From: JAJYQH01 sp036261615
GTDB lineage: Bacteria; Actinomycetota; Actinomycetes; Propionibacteriales; Propionibacteriaceae
NCBI GenBank assembly: GCA_036261615.1
Contig: DATAKK010000031.1
Location: forward strand, 1 to 44,972
Direction of reading: 5' to 3'
DNA length: 44,972 bases
Each line of letters opens with the position of its first letter. Position 1 is the first letter of the stretch. The translations under genes and the position numbers were made by a program. The notes beneath the pieces were generated by a model. The model saw nothing but the letters and a program-made list of their open reading frames with translations, was not told where the DNA came from and did not search any database. Positions 20,210-28,062 of this stretch are shown in pieces.

Positions 20210-21235
20210 TCAGTTGATCGACTTGCCCGCCGAGCGCAGCTGCTCGCAGGCCTCGACCACACGGGCGGCCATGCCGGCCTCGCCGGCCTTGCCCCACGCG
20301 CGCGGGTCGTACATCTTCTTGTTGCCGATCTCGCCGTCGATCTTGAGCACGCCGTCGTAGTTCTTCATCATGTGCTCGACGACCGGGCGGGTGAACGCGT
20401 ACTGGGTGTCGGTGTCGACGTTCATCTTCACCACGCCGAAGTCGACGGCGTCGCTGATCTCCTGAGCGGTCGAGCCGGACCCGCCGTGGAAGACCATCGA
20501 GAACGGCTTGTCGGTGCCGTACTTCTCGCCGACGGCGTCCTGGATGCCCTTGAGCACCTCGGGACGCAGCTTGACGTTGCCCGGCTTGTAGACGCCGTGC
20601 ACGTTGCCGAAGGTGAAGGCGACGATGTACTTGCCCTTGTCACCGAGCCCGAGCACCTCGGCGGTGCGGAGGCCGTCGGCCGGGGTGGTGTAGAGCTTCT
20701 CGTTGATCTCGCCGACGACGCCGTCCTCCTCGCCGCCGACCGCACCGATCTCGATCTCGAGGATCTGGTGGTTGGCGCTGGTCTGGGCGAGCAGTTCCTC
20801 GGCGATCTGCAGGTTGCGCTCGATGTTGTCGAGCGCCGAGCCGTCCCACATGTGCGAGTTGAACAGCGGCTCGAGGCCCTTGGCCACCCGCTCGGCCGAG
20901 ATCTTGAGCAGCGGACGCACGAAGCCGTCGAGCTTGTTCTCGGGGCAGTGGTCGGTGTGCAGGCCGATCTTCACCGGGTAGTTCTTGGCGACCTCGCGGG
21001 CGTACTCGGCGAGCGCGACCGACCCGGTGACCATGTTCTTGATGGTGGGGCCCGACAGGTATTCGGCGCCGCCGGTGGACACCTGGACGATGCCGTCGGA
21101 GCCCGCCTCCGCGAAGCCCTGGAGGGCCGCGTTGAGGGTCTGGGACGAGCTCACGTTGATGGCGGGGAAGGCGTAGCGGCCGGCCTTGGCCTTCTCGAAC
21201 ATCTCCGCGTATTCGTCGGGGGTTGCAATGGGCAT
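20210..21235 (-). CDS. fba: Fructose-bisphosphate aldolase, class II
   Basis: A 341-residue zinc-dependent aldolase of glycolysis/gluconeogenesis. LHTDHCPENK holds the catalytic Asp and a zinc His; EIEIGAVGGEEDG holds a zinc-site Glu; AFTFGNVHGVYKPGN and FHGGSGST bind zinc and phosphate; KMNVDTDTQYAFTRP is the C-terminal phosphate site. It is the long class IIA form. ATG 21235 has GAGG six bases upstream; the in-frame extension to 21340 has no family similarity. It is the exit point for fructose-1-phosphate/fructose-6-phosphate carbon from the fructoside locus at 37-45 kb via central metabolism. Confidence 0.96.
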   Translation of the reverse strand: MPIATPDEYAEMFEKAKAGRYAFPAINVSSSQTLNAALQGFAEAGSDGIVQVSTGGAEYLSGPTIKNMVTGSVALAEYAREVAKNYPVKIGLHTDHCPENKLDGFVRPLLKISAERVAKGLEPLFNSHMWDGSALDNIERNLQIAEELLAQTSANHQILEIEIGAVGGEEDGVVGEINEKLYTTPADGLRTAEVLGLGDKGKYIVAFTFGNVHGVYKPGNVKLRPEVLKGIQDAVGEKYGTDKPFSMVFHGGSGSTAQEISDAVDFGVVKMNVDTDTQYAFTRPVVEHMMKNYDGVLKIDGEIGNKKMYDPRAWGKAGEAGMAARVVEACEQLRSAGKSIN

Positions 21236-21366
21236 CTGGGCCTCTTTCTCTTCGACCGCCGGGGGCGCGGGTCGACGGGGTCGCCACGCACCGGGCACTA
21301 GGGACCCACCGATTCTCTCAAACGCCGTTGCCGGTGTCATGGCGGGCGGGGAAATTGGGCGCTGGG

Positions 21367-21900
21367 CTACAGCGACAGCTCGCTGAGGTCGACCCCCTTG
21401 CGGCCTCCGGAGAACACCCGGATCGCGTTGTCGATCGTGCCGGCCTGGGCATCGAGGAATGACAAGGGCACCGACCAGGCGGGCCCGTCGTGGCGGGTGA
21501 CGACGAGGTTCGGGCCCCGGCCGAGCGACCGGCCGCGGCCGAGGACGCCGGCCACCTCCTCCCAGGGGATGCGCACCGGCTCGCCTCCGGCCGGGATGCC
21601 GGTGATGCCCTCCCGGTCGACGACCATGGCGTCGCCGGTGCCGACGCCGGCGAGGTCGCGGCGGGCGAGCACCCAGGCGGCGGCCGTGCCGGCGAACAGT
21701 GCGAGCGAGACGAGCAGGCCGACGACGAGGATGCCCCAGGCGACGCCGGGCGAGCGGTCGCGCTGCCAGAAGAACACGACGAGCCAGAACGCCAGGCTGA
21801 GGAGCCCGTTGAGCACCGAGCGCTTGAGCCGCGCGCTCAGCTCGGCCACCCGGCCCGCCGTGGGCACGGGGTTGTAGGCCACCCGGAACTCGTCTGTCAC
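21367..21900 (-). CDS. Two-TM membrane protein, unknown function
   Basis: A 177-residue protein with two adjacent transmembrane helices (VLNGLLSLAFWLVVFFW and ILVVGLLVSLALFAGTAAAW, about residues 29-80) followed by a beta-rich cytoplasmic part (AMVVDREGITGIPAGGEPVRIPWEEVAGV, NLVVTRHDG) that looks like a PH-like domain of bacterial membrane proteins. I do not recognise a named family. GTG 21900 overlaps the stop of the upstream methyltransferase gene (GTGA), so it is co-translated with it. The 131 bases between its stop and fba contain only the probable fba promoter. Confidence 0.65.
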   Translation of the reverse strand: MTDEFRVAYNPVPTAGRVAELSARLKRSVLNGLLSLAFWLVVFFWQRDRSPGVAWGILVVGLLVSLALFAGTAAAWVLARRDLAGVGTGDAMVVDREGITGIPAGGEPVRIPWEEVAGVLGRGRSLGRGPNLVVTRHDGPAWSVPLSFLDAQAGTIDNAIRVFSGGRKGVDLSELSL

Positions 21901-22607
21901 CTCGTCTCCTCGCCCGCCAGGCTAGCGGGCCCGGACGCCGCGCCGCCGCCGACCCGCGTCCCGTCGGCCCAGCGCAACGCCCAGTGGTACATCGCGACCG
22001 CGGCGGCCGCGCCCGCGTTGAGCGACCGGGTCGAGCCGTACTGGGTGATCGCGACCATCCGGCCGCAGGCCGCGACCATCTCGTCGGTGAGGCCCGGCCC
22101 CTCGGAGCCGAAGACGAGGCAGCACCGTTCGGGCAGCTCCGTGGACTCCAGCGGCACCGACCCCGGCAGGTTGTCGACGCCGACCAGCTCGACCCCCTCC
22201 CCCTCGGCCCAGGAGACCAGATCCCCGACGTCGGCGTGGTGCCGCACCTGCAGGTACCGGTCGGTGACCATCGCCCCGCGGCGGTTCCAGCGCCGGCGTC
22301 CGACGATGTGGACGCCGGCGACGTTGAAGGCGTTGGCCGTGCGCACGATCGAGCCGATGTTGAAGTCGTGCTCCCAGTTCTGGATGGCCACGTGCAGGGG
22401 GTGCCGGTGCGCGTCGAGGTCGGCGACGATCTCCTCGAGCCGCCAGTAGCGGTACCGGTCGAGGACGTTGCGGCGGTCCCCCTCCGCCAGCAGGTGCGGG
22501 TCGAGCCGCGCGTCGTCGGGCCACGGCAGGGGGTGCGGGCCCACCCCTACGGGCGCGGTGGGATCGTCCGGCTCGCCGCCGTGCGGCGCCCGGTTCAGCT
22601 CGGTCAC
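21897..22607 (-). CDS. TrmH/SpoU family RNA 2'-O-methyltransferase
   Basis: A 236-residue SPOUT-class enzyme that should methylate ribose 2'-OH in tRNA or rRNA. The three SpoU motifs are present: NWEHDFNIGSIVRTANAF (motif 1, residues about 77-94), LVFGSEGPGLTDEMV (motif 2) and TQYGSTRSLNAGAAAAVAMY (motif 3, the SAM-binding knot). Target nucleotide cannot be deduced. GTG 22607 has no Shine-Dalgarno; TACCGT (22616-22621, minus strand) is eight bases upstream. The -10 box is shared with divergent dedA through a palindrome. Confidence 0.9.
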   Translation of the reverse strand: MTELNRAPHGGEPDDPTAPVGVGPHPLPWPDDARLDPHLLAEGDRRNVLDRYRYWRLEEIVADLDAHRHPLHVAIQNWEHDFNIGSIVRTANAFNVAGVHIVGRRRWNRRGAMVTDRYLQVRHHADVGDLVSWAEGEGVELVGVDNLPGSVPLESTELPERCCLVFGSEGPGLTDEMVAACGRMVAITQYGSTRSLNAGAAAAVAMYHWALRWADGTRVGGGAASGPASLAGEETR

Positions 22608-22615
22608 AGCGGACC

Positions 22616-22625
22616 ACGGTACCGT
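22616..22625. promoter_or_regulatory. Palindromic shared -10 of the divergent trmH-like and dedA genes
   Basis: ACGGTACCGT is a perfect 10-base palindrome, so TACCGT, a TANNNT -10 box, is present on both strands. It ends six bases before the dedA ATG (22632) and eight bases before the methyltransferase GTG (22607). The two start codons are only 24 bases apart. Only one polymerase could open this site at a time. Neither gene has a ribosome binding site, fitting leaderless transcripts. Confidence 0.55.
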
Positions 22626-22631
22626 TGGTCA

Positions 22632-23348
22632 ATGCTTGCCCCCCTCCTGACGACCGCGCCCGATCTGGTGCCGATGCTGCTGCCGGCCTGGTTCGACCCG
22701 GCCCACCTCATCCACGCGCTGGGCAACAACGCGCTGTGGGGCGTGGCGCTCATGCTGTTCATCGAGTGCGCGATCTTCCCCGTGCTTCCGGGCGACTCCC
22801 TGCTGTTCACGGTGGGCATGTTCGTCGCGATGACCCCGCCGAGCATCACCATCGGCGGCATGGGCAAGCTCATGACCTACCTCGTCGTCTGCGTGTTCAT
22901 GAGTTTCTTCGCGGTGCTCGGCAACCTGGCCGGCTACTACGTGGGCAAGTTCATCTCCCCGTGGCTGTTCAAGCCGCGCAGCGGGGTCTTCGGGCGGATC
23001 TTCAGCCAGCAGCACCTCCAGCAGGCGCACGACTTCTTCGAGCGCTACGGTTCCAAGGCCCTCGTGCTCGGCCGCTTCGTGCCGTTCGTGCGCACGTTCG
23101 TGACGATGGTGGCCGGCGCGGCCGGGATGAAGCTGCGCCACTTCATCTCCTGGACGGCCGTGGGCGGCGTCATCTGGGTGTTCAGCGTGACCCTGCTGGG
23201 CTACCTGCTCGGCAACGTGAGCTTCGTCGGCAACAACATCGACCTCATCCTCGTGGTGATCATCGTGGTGTCGGTGATCCCGATGCTCGTCGAATACCTC
23301 AGGTCGAAGCGGAAGAACCGGGCGGAGGCTGCCGCCGAGGCGGAGTGA
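22632..23348 (+). CDS. DedA family membrane protein
   Basis: A 238-residue polytopic protein of the DedA/VTT superfamily, implicated in undecaprenyl phosphate or phospholipid translocation. Markers are FIECAIFPVLPGDSLLF (the acidic residue and re-entrant loop near residue 42), then FFERYGSKALVLGRFVPFVRTFV and VAGAAGM, with the essential Arg residues of the F/YxRFxPxxR motif. About five or six hydrophobic segments can be seen. The C-terminus is basic then Ala/Glu rich. Its last 50 bases overlap the 3' end of the convergent regulator gene. Confidence 0.9.
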   Translation: MLAPLLTTAPDLVPMLLPAWFDPAHLIHALGNNALWGVALMLFIECAIFPVLPGDSLLFTVGMFVAMTPPSITIGGMGKLMTYLVVCVFMSFFAVLGNLAGYYVGKFISPWLFKPRSGVFGRIFSQQHLQQAHDFFERYGSKALVLGRFVPFVRTFVTMVAGAAGMKLRHFISWTAVGGVIWVFSVTLLGYLLGNVSFVGNNIDLILVVIIVVSVIPMLVEYLRSKRKNRAEAAAEAE

Positions 23349-23931
23349 CGCCGGCGTCCGGCAGCAGGAACCCCCACCAGTCGAGCCTGCCGGCGTCCTC
23401 GGGGTGGTGCCGGGGAGTGCGGTTACCCGCGTAGCGCGCCAGCAGGTCGCGCACCTCCTCGACCAGGCTCAGTGCCTCGTCGTTGGTGAGCCACAGCTCG
23501 TGGCGCATGATGCTGCCGCCGGTCTCGTGGGCGCGCCCCTCGACCAGCGGCCCGAGGGTGTCCAGCCGCTCGGCCAGGCGCTGCAGTTCCCGCGACGTGA
23601 GGGCGCGCAGCGGTGAGAGCTGCTGGGCGCCCACGGCCTCGCCGGTGATCGTGATGTCGCGTCCGGCCGCGCGCCACGGACGTTCGCGACCGTCGCCCTC
23701 CGCCGGCTCGCGGACGACCAGCCCCCACTTCTCCAGTTCGCGCAGGTGGTAGCTCATCGCTGACGGCGTCACCCCCGCGCCCTCCGCGAGCTCGGTCGCC
23801 GTGAGGGGGTCACCCCGGTAGAGCTCCTCGAGGGCATGGGTGCGCGCCGGGTGGGCGATCGCCCGCAGGCTCAGCGGATGGCGGAGAACGACGGTGCCGT
23901 CGTCCCTCACCTCTGCCCGTCGCTCCTCCAC
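23299..23931 (-). CDS. ArsR-like winged-helix transcriptional regulator
   Basis: A 210-residue regulator. The winged helix-turn-helix is at about residues 20-85 (LSLRAIAHPARTHALEELY, then LTATELAEGAGVTPSAMSYH and LRELEKWGLVV). The C-terminal part, with TSRELQRLAERLDTLGPLV and MRHELWLTNDEALSLVEEV, is probably for dimerisation or ligand binding. It is divergent from an MFS exporter, with a GTGAAG/CTTCAC inverted repeat between them, so it most likely represses that gene. GTG 23931 has TAGAGT (23938-23943) six bases upstream and no proper ribosome binding site. The 3' end overlaps dedA by 50 bases. Confidence 0.85.
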   Translation of the reverse strand: MEERRAEVRDDGTVVLRHPLSLRAIAHPARTHALEELYRGDPLTATELAEGAGVTPSAMSYHLRELEKWGLVVREPAEGDGRERPWRAAGRDITITGEAVGAQQLSPLRALTSRELQRLAERLDTLGPLVEGRAHETGGSIMRHELWLTNDEALSLVEEVRDLLARYAGNRTPRHHPEDAGRLDWWGFLLPDAGVTPPRRQPPPGSSAST

Positions 23932-23982
23932 GCCCCCACTCTAGAAGAGCAGTGCGCTGAGCCGGCCCTTGCGCCCGAGTTT

Positions 23983-24000
23983 GTGAAGGATTATCTTCAC
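23983..24000. promoter_or_regulatory. Operator-like inverted repeat over the MFS gene -10 box
   Basis: GTGAAGGATTATCTTCAC: a perfect six-base inverted repeat with a six-base AT-rich spacer, in the 73-base gap between the divergent regulator and MFS genes. TATCTT (23992-23997), inside the repeat, is a -10 box seven bases before the MFS GTG. A repressor bound here would block the MFS promoter directly. It is the most AT-rich part of the gap. Assignment to the adjacent ArsR-like protein is by position. Confidence 0.65.
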
Positions 24001-24004
24001 AGAT

Positions 24005-25225
24005 GTGAAAGCACTCCTTCATTCTTCGGACGCGGTCGCCGTCGTCGCCGCCCGCGCGCTCATGATGGCGGCCCTGTCGGTCGTCACGGTCTCCCTGCTG
24101 CTCCGCGTGCACGACTCCGGCCACGGGCCGTGGGCGACGAGCGCGGTGTTCGTCGTGCTGGCCGTCCCCTCCGTGCTCGGCATGGGCGTCGCCGGGAACC
24201 TCGCCGACCGGGTCGACTCCCGGGTGCTGCTCGTCGCGGCGCTCACCGCACAGCTGGTCGCGACCCTGGCCCTAGGCAGCCGGGCGGGGCTCACCTGGAC
24301 GCTCGCCTGGCTGTTCGTCTTCGAGGCCGGGTTCGTGGTCGCCTCCCCCGTCTGGACCGCGCTGGTCCCCCGGATCGTCGGTGACGAGGGCGTGCAGCGG
24401 GTCGCCGGCGCCCAGATGGTCGCCAGCAGTCTCGCCCAGCCGCTCGGCGGTGCCGCGGCCGGCCTGCTCGTCGACCGGATCGGGCACCTGCGGACGCCGC
24501 TCGCCGCCGCCGCGCTCACGGTGGTGGTGCTGGGCGTGACCCTCGCCCTGCGCACCCGGCGTGGCGGGCACCGCGACCCGGCGAACACCCGGGAGCCCGG
24601 TGGGGGCGGCCTCGACCACATCCGCCGGGAGCCGGTGCTCGCCGCGCTGCTCGTCGGCTCCGTGATCCTCGTCATCGGTGTGCAGGGGGTCACCGTGGTG
24701 GAGGTCTTCCTCGTCCGCGACGCGCTGCACGCGTCGGCGTCCGGGTACGGGTTGGGCGAGCTCGCCTTCGGGCTGGGATCGGTGCTCGCCGGCGTCCTCG
24801 TGGCCCGTGTCGCCACGGACGCCGGCCGGCTCCGCACCATCGTCGGCGGCTTCGCCCTCACCGGGCTGGTGTGCGTGGCGATCGGCCTGGCGCCCGACCT
24901 CGCGGTCTACTGGCTGCTGCTGACCTTCCTCGGGCTCACCAACGCCGCCGCCAACGGCTGCCTCGGTCCGATCGTCGTGCTCCGCACGCCCGAGCACCTG
25001 CGCGGGCGGGTGGTCGCGGTGGTGAGCGGCGTGGTGAGCGCGGCGTCGGTCGTCTCGCTCGTCGCCGGCGGGTTCGTGGGCACCCGCCTGGGACCGCGCA
25101 CCACGTTCGTCGCGGCCGGGACCCTCGGGGTGCTGGCCGCGCTGGCCATGGGCCTGCGGGTGTGGCGCGCCTTCAGTCCTGGTGTGGCGGACGCCGCGCG
25201 TCCTGCGCCTGTTGCGGGTCGATGA
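24005..25225 (+). CDS. MFS transporter
   Basis: A 406-residue major facilitator protein with about twelve hydrophobic segments. Between helices 2 and 3 is GMGVAGNLADRVDSRVLL, the GxxxDRxGRR-type loop of MFS. A basic loop in the middle (LRTRRGGHRDPANTREPGG) separates the two halves. The divergent ArsR-like regulator and operator suggest an inducible drug or metabolite exporter, but the substrate is not visible. GTG 24005 is the only start in frame; the overlapping ATG at 24003 meets a stop at once. There is no leader of usual length. The last 53 bases overlap the convergent lemA gene. Confidence 0.88.
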   Translation: MKALLHSSDAVAVVAARALMMAALSVVTVSLLLRVHDSGHGPWATSAVFVVLAVPSVLGMGVAGNLADRVDSRVLLVAALTAQLVATLALGSRAGLTWTLAWLFVFEAGFVVASPVWTALVPRIVGDEGVQRVAGAQMVASSLAQPLGGAAAGLLVDRIGHLRTPLAAAALTVVVLGVTLALRTRRGGHRDPANTREPGGGGLDHIRREPVLAALLVGSVILVIGVQGVTVVEVFLVRDALHASASGYGLGELAFGLGSVLAGVLVARVATDAGRLRTIVGGFALTGLVCVAIGLAPDLAVYWLLLTFLGLTNAAANGCLGPIVVLRTPEHLRGRVVAVVSGVVSAASVVSLVAGGFVGTRLGPRTTFVAAGTLGVLAALAMGLRVWRAFSPGVADAARPAPVAGR

Positions 25226-25901
25226 GGTCGCCGCGCCGCGGGAGGGGCGCGGGCGGCGGATCGGCCGGCGGGAGACTGCCGGCCGGCTGCCCACCACCCA
25301 CGGCGGGAGGGCTTGCGGGGGCGCTGCCGAAGGAGACGGTCGGCGCCTCCCGGGCCAGGGAGTCGGTGACCTCGAAGTAGCCGGCCTTCTCGAAGTGGAA
25401 GGCGTTGGCGACCAGGTTGCCCGGCATCTGCTCGATCGAGGTGTTGTACGCCCGCACGTTGGCGTTGTAGTAGCGGCGTCCGGCGGCGATGCGGTCTTCG
25501 GTGTCGGCCAGCTGGCGCTGCAACTCGAGGAAGTTCTGGTTGGCCTGCAACTGGGGGTACGCCTCGACGCTCACCATGAGGCGTCCGATCTGCTCCGACA
25601 GCTGCGACTCGACAGCGGCCCGCTGCGGCTGGCTTCCGGTCTGGGCGAGGGACGCCGCCTGGTTGCGGAGCCGCACGACGTCCTCGAGCGTGCCGCTCTC
25701 GTGCGCCGCGTACCCCTTGACGGTCTCGACCAGGTTGGGGATGAGCTCGTAGCGGCGGTTGAGCTCGACGTCGACCTGGCGCCACGACTCCTGGATGGTG
25801 TTGCGGAGCCTGACGAACCGGTTGTACGGCCCGACAACCATGCCGATTCCGGCGACGATCACCACCGCGATGATGACGAGGACGATCCAGAACCCGGTCA
25901 T
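25173..25901 (-). CDS. lemA: LemA family protein
   Basis: A 242-residue protein. The N-terminus is one membrane helix (FWIVLVIIAVVIVAGIGMVV) followed by the LemA helical bundle: YNRFVRLRNTIQESWRQVDV, ELNRRYELIPNLVETVKGYA, QLSEQIGRLMVSVEAYPQLQ, and the RRYYNANVRAYNTSIEQMP signature. From about residue 190 it has a Pro/Ala-rich disordered tail (SPPAVGGGQPAG, ADPPPAPLPRRG) not needed in most family members. LemA proteins often pair with a Htp X-type protease or TPM-domain protein; neither is next to it. ATG 25901 has GGAG six bases upstream. Confidence 0.92.
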   Translation of the reverse strand: MTGFWIVLVIIAVVIVAGIGMVVGPYNRFVRLRNTIQESWRQVDVELNRRYELIPNLVETVKGYAAHESGTLEDVVRLRNQAASLAQTGSQPQRAAVESQLSEQIGRLMVSVEAYPQLQANQNFLELQRQLADTEDRIAAGRRYYNANVRAYNTSIEQMPGNLVANAFHFEKAGYFEVTDSLAREAPTVSFGSAPASPPAVGGGQPAGSLPPADPPPAPLPRRGDLIDPQQAQDARRPPHQD

Positions 25902-25991
25902 GTCCGCTCCTGAGGGTGGGGCCCGGCGTCCGTGCCGGCCTGCCGCCAGACTAGCGGGAGCCGGCGTCCACGGCGGCGGGATCGCAGCGGC

Positions 25992-27176
25992 CTACGCGAC
26001 GTAGCGGCGGGCCCCGGCGTACTCCTCCACATAGCCCGGCGTCGACGTCGGGATGGTCTCGACGACCGCGCCGGTGTGCGGCGCCTGGATCATCAGGCCG
26101 GACCCCGCGTACATGGCCACGTGGTGCACGTACCCATCGGTGGCGTAGAACAGCAGATCCCCTGGCCGCAGCGCGGTCGACGCCACCGGCGTGCCGCGGG
26201 CCGCCTGGGCGTCGGCGTCCCGGGGAATGGTGAGGCCGTGGACGCGGTGCACCAGCGAGGTGAGCCCGGAGCAGTCGAGACCGAAGCCCGAGGTGCCGGC
26301 CCACAGGTAGGGCAGGCCGGTGAAGATCCGCGCGGAGCGGACCAGCTCGGTGCCGCTCGCCGCGAGCGCCGGGGCGCCGCTCGGGGTGACCGACACCTGG
26401 GACGCCGCGACGCGCAGGATCCGCCCGGAGGGGGTGGCGACCCGCACCCACTCCCCCGAAGCCCCCAGCCGGGGCAACCGGGTGCCGTAGCTCACCTCGA
26501 CGACGGCGGACGCCGCCACGTCGTCGGTGCGGAGCCATGCGGTGCGCGCGATGACCGTCGCGGCGAGGGACGAGGCCGCGGGTGACAGCGCCGTGAGCTG
26601 GCGCACCGGCACCCACCCGGGGTAGCCGCGGGCGTCGAGCGGGGTCGGCTGGTCGGGCACGACCACGTTGGCCCACGAGCCGCTGAGGGCGGTGACGACG
26701 ACCCGCTCCCCGAGCAGAGCCTGGGTGTCGGCCCGGCCGCCGAGGCCGCTGCGGTCGGAGAGGGTCATCGCGGCGAGCCACTGCCGGATCGCGGCCGGGT
26801 TGGCCAGGGCCGGCTGGTCGACGGTTCGGGGGGAGGAGGGGCTTCGCCACAGGGTCGCGACCGAGACGCTCACCCAGGCGCTGCGGCCCACTTGCAGCTG
26901 TGCCGGTCGCGCGGACGTCGCGGTCGGGGTGGTGGTGGTCGGCGGAGGCGTCGCCGGTGTCGTCGCGGTGGTGGTGCGGCTCGGGGCCGGCCGTGAGCTC
27001 GGGGACGCCGTGGGCGAGGCGGTGGGGCGTGACCAGGCCGTCGTCGGGGCGCTCGTCGACGGCTGGAGCGAGGTCGACGAGGCCGTGCTCGACGGGACAC
27101 CGGTCGGGTTTGCGCCGCAGCCGGTGAGCAGGACGGCCGTGAGCACGGCCGATGCGATCGCCCGGGACGACCTCAT
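25992..27176 (-). CDS. NlpC/P60 family lipoprotein with SH3-like domains (cell-wall peptidase)
   Basis: A 394-residue secreted lipoprotein. The signal peptide ends in the lipobox LLTGC (Cys20), followed by about 70 residues of Thr/Ser/Pro linker that would span the wall. Two SH3-like domains (about 95-260) precede the NlpC/P60 domain, with Cys302 in GLDCSGL, His in DGYVHHVAMYAG and a third polar residue in APHTG. This order resembles the gamma-D-glutamyl-L-diamino acid endopeptidases (YkfC/DPP VI type), so it probably cuts stem peptides of peptidoglycan. ATG 27176 has GGAG only two bases upstream, an unusually short gap. Confidence 0.9.
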   Translation of the reverse strand: MRSSRAIASAVLTAVLLTGCGANPTGVPSSTASSTSLQPSTSAPTTAWSRPTASPTASPSSRPAPSRTTTATTPATPPPTTTTPTATSARPAQLQVGRSAWVSVSVATLWRSPSSPRTVDQPALANPAAIRQWLAAMTLSDRSGLGGRADTQALLGERVVVTALSGSWANVVVPDQPTPLDARGYPGWVPVRQLTALSPAASSLAATVIARTAWLRTDDVAASAVVEVSYGTRLPRLGASGEWVRVATPSGRILRVAASQVSVTPSGAPALAASGTELVRSARIFTGLPYLWAGTSGFGLDCSGLTSLVHRVHGLTIPRDADAQAARGTPVASTALRPGDLLFYATDGYVHHVAMYAGSGLMIQAPHTGAVVETIPTSTPGYVEEYAGARRYVA

Positions 27177-27263
27177 GACTCCAGTGTCGCGCCCGCAGGC
27201 CGGTGTCGCGGCCGCCGACCAGCGTTAGCCCGCTTCGGGGTCGGGCACCGACACCGCCTGATC

Positions 27264-27341
27264 TTCTGCGAAATTGACCCCACCTGCCAGACTCGGGCCG
27301 CTGGAGCGAGGGTTTGGCAGGTGGCGCACGTTTCGCAGGAA
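27264..27341. repeat. Two-stem intergenic palindrome (CCACCTGCCA type)
   Basis: Between the NlpC gene start and the pyrE stop. Inner arms CCACCTGCCA (27280-27289) and TGGCAGGTGG (27315-27324) pair over ten bases; after symmetrical six-base internal loops, outer arms TGCGAAA (27267-27273) and TTTCGCA (27331-27337) pair over seven bases, with TTC/GAA beyond a one-base bulge. The central loop is 25 bases. It ends about 26 bases beyond the pyrE stop, so it could be its terminator. It differs in sequence from the four-unit elements at 1865, 17333 and 37371 but has the same scale and setting. Confidence 0.7.
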
Positions 27342-27367
27342 GCCTCGGCCTCGGCTCCTCGTAGAGG

Positions 27368-27919
27368 TCAGCCGAGGTCGAGCTCCTCGCGTCCGACGGC
27401 GTAGCGGTACGGGAGGCCGGCGGCGTCCACGGCCTCGGCGGCCCCGGTGGACCGGTCGACGACGACCGCGACCCCGACCACCTCTCCCCCGGCCTCGCGG
27501 ACCGCCTCGACCGCCGTCAACGCCGAGCCGCCGGTGGTCGAGGTGTCCTCGACGACCAGCACCCGGCGTCCGGCGACGTCGGTGCCCTCGATCCGGCGCT
27601 GCATGCCGTGGGCCTTCTCCGCCTTGCGGACGACGAACGCGTCGAGACGTCCGCCCGCCGCCGCGCGGGCGTGCAGCATGGCGGTCGCCACCGGGTCGGC
27701 GCCCAGGGTGAGCCCGCCGACCGCGTCGAAGTCCCAGTCGGCGACGAGCTCGTTCATCACCCGGCCGACGATCGGAGACGCGTGGCCGTCGAGCGTGACG
27801 CGGCGCATGTCGACGTAGTAGTCGGCCTCGCGGCCACTGGACAGGGTGACGTGCTGGTGCACGACGGCGAGCCGCTTGATCTGCTCCACCAGTTCGTCGT
27901 GGTCGGGTCGGTCGGCCAT
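27368..27919 (-). CDS. pyrE: Orotate phosphoribosyltransferase
   Basis: A 183-residue pyrimidine biosynthesis enzyme (orotate plus PRPP to OMP). It has the PRPP-binding loop VLVVEDTSTTGGSALTAVEA, the substrate-site GGLTLGADPVATAM and the flexible-loop VVRKAEKAHGMQ. SSGREADYYVDMRRVTLDG near the N-terminus is typical of PyrE. ATG 27919 has AGGAG seven bases upstream. A -10 box TAGGGT lies about 35 bases before the start on the minus strand. It stands alone here, away from other pyr genes. Confidence 0.95.
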   Translation of the reverse strand: MADRPDHDELVEQIKRLAVVHQHVTLSSGREADYYVDMRRVTLDGHASPIVGRVMNELVADWDFDAVGGLTLGADPVATAMLHARAAAGGRLDAFVVRKAEKAHGMQRRIEGTDVAGRRVLVVEDTSTTGGSALTAVEAVREAGGEVVGVAVVVDRSTGAAEAVDAAGLPYRYAVGREELDLG

Positions 27920-28062
27920 CTCGCACTCCTGTCGTCGGCTGGGCGTCCGCAGCACCCTACCGCTGCCGGTGCCACCGCACGATGCGCAGGCGACCGACCG
28001 ACTTTCCGCCACCGTGACGCCGCGGGACGCCGGTCGGCTGCGGATCGGGAGGCTTGCGGACC

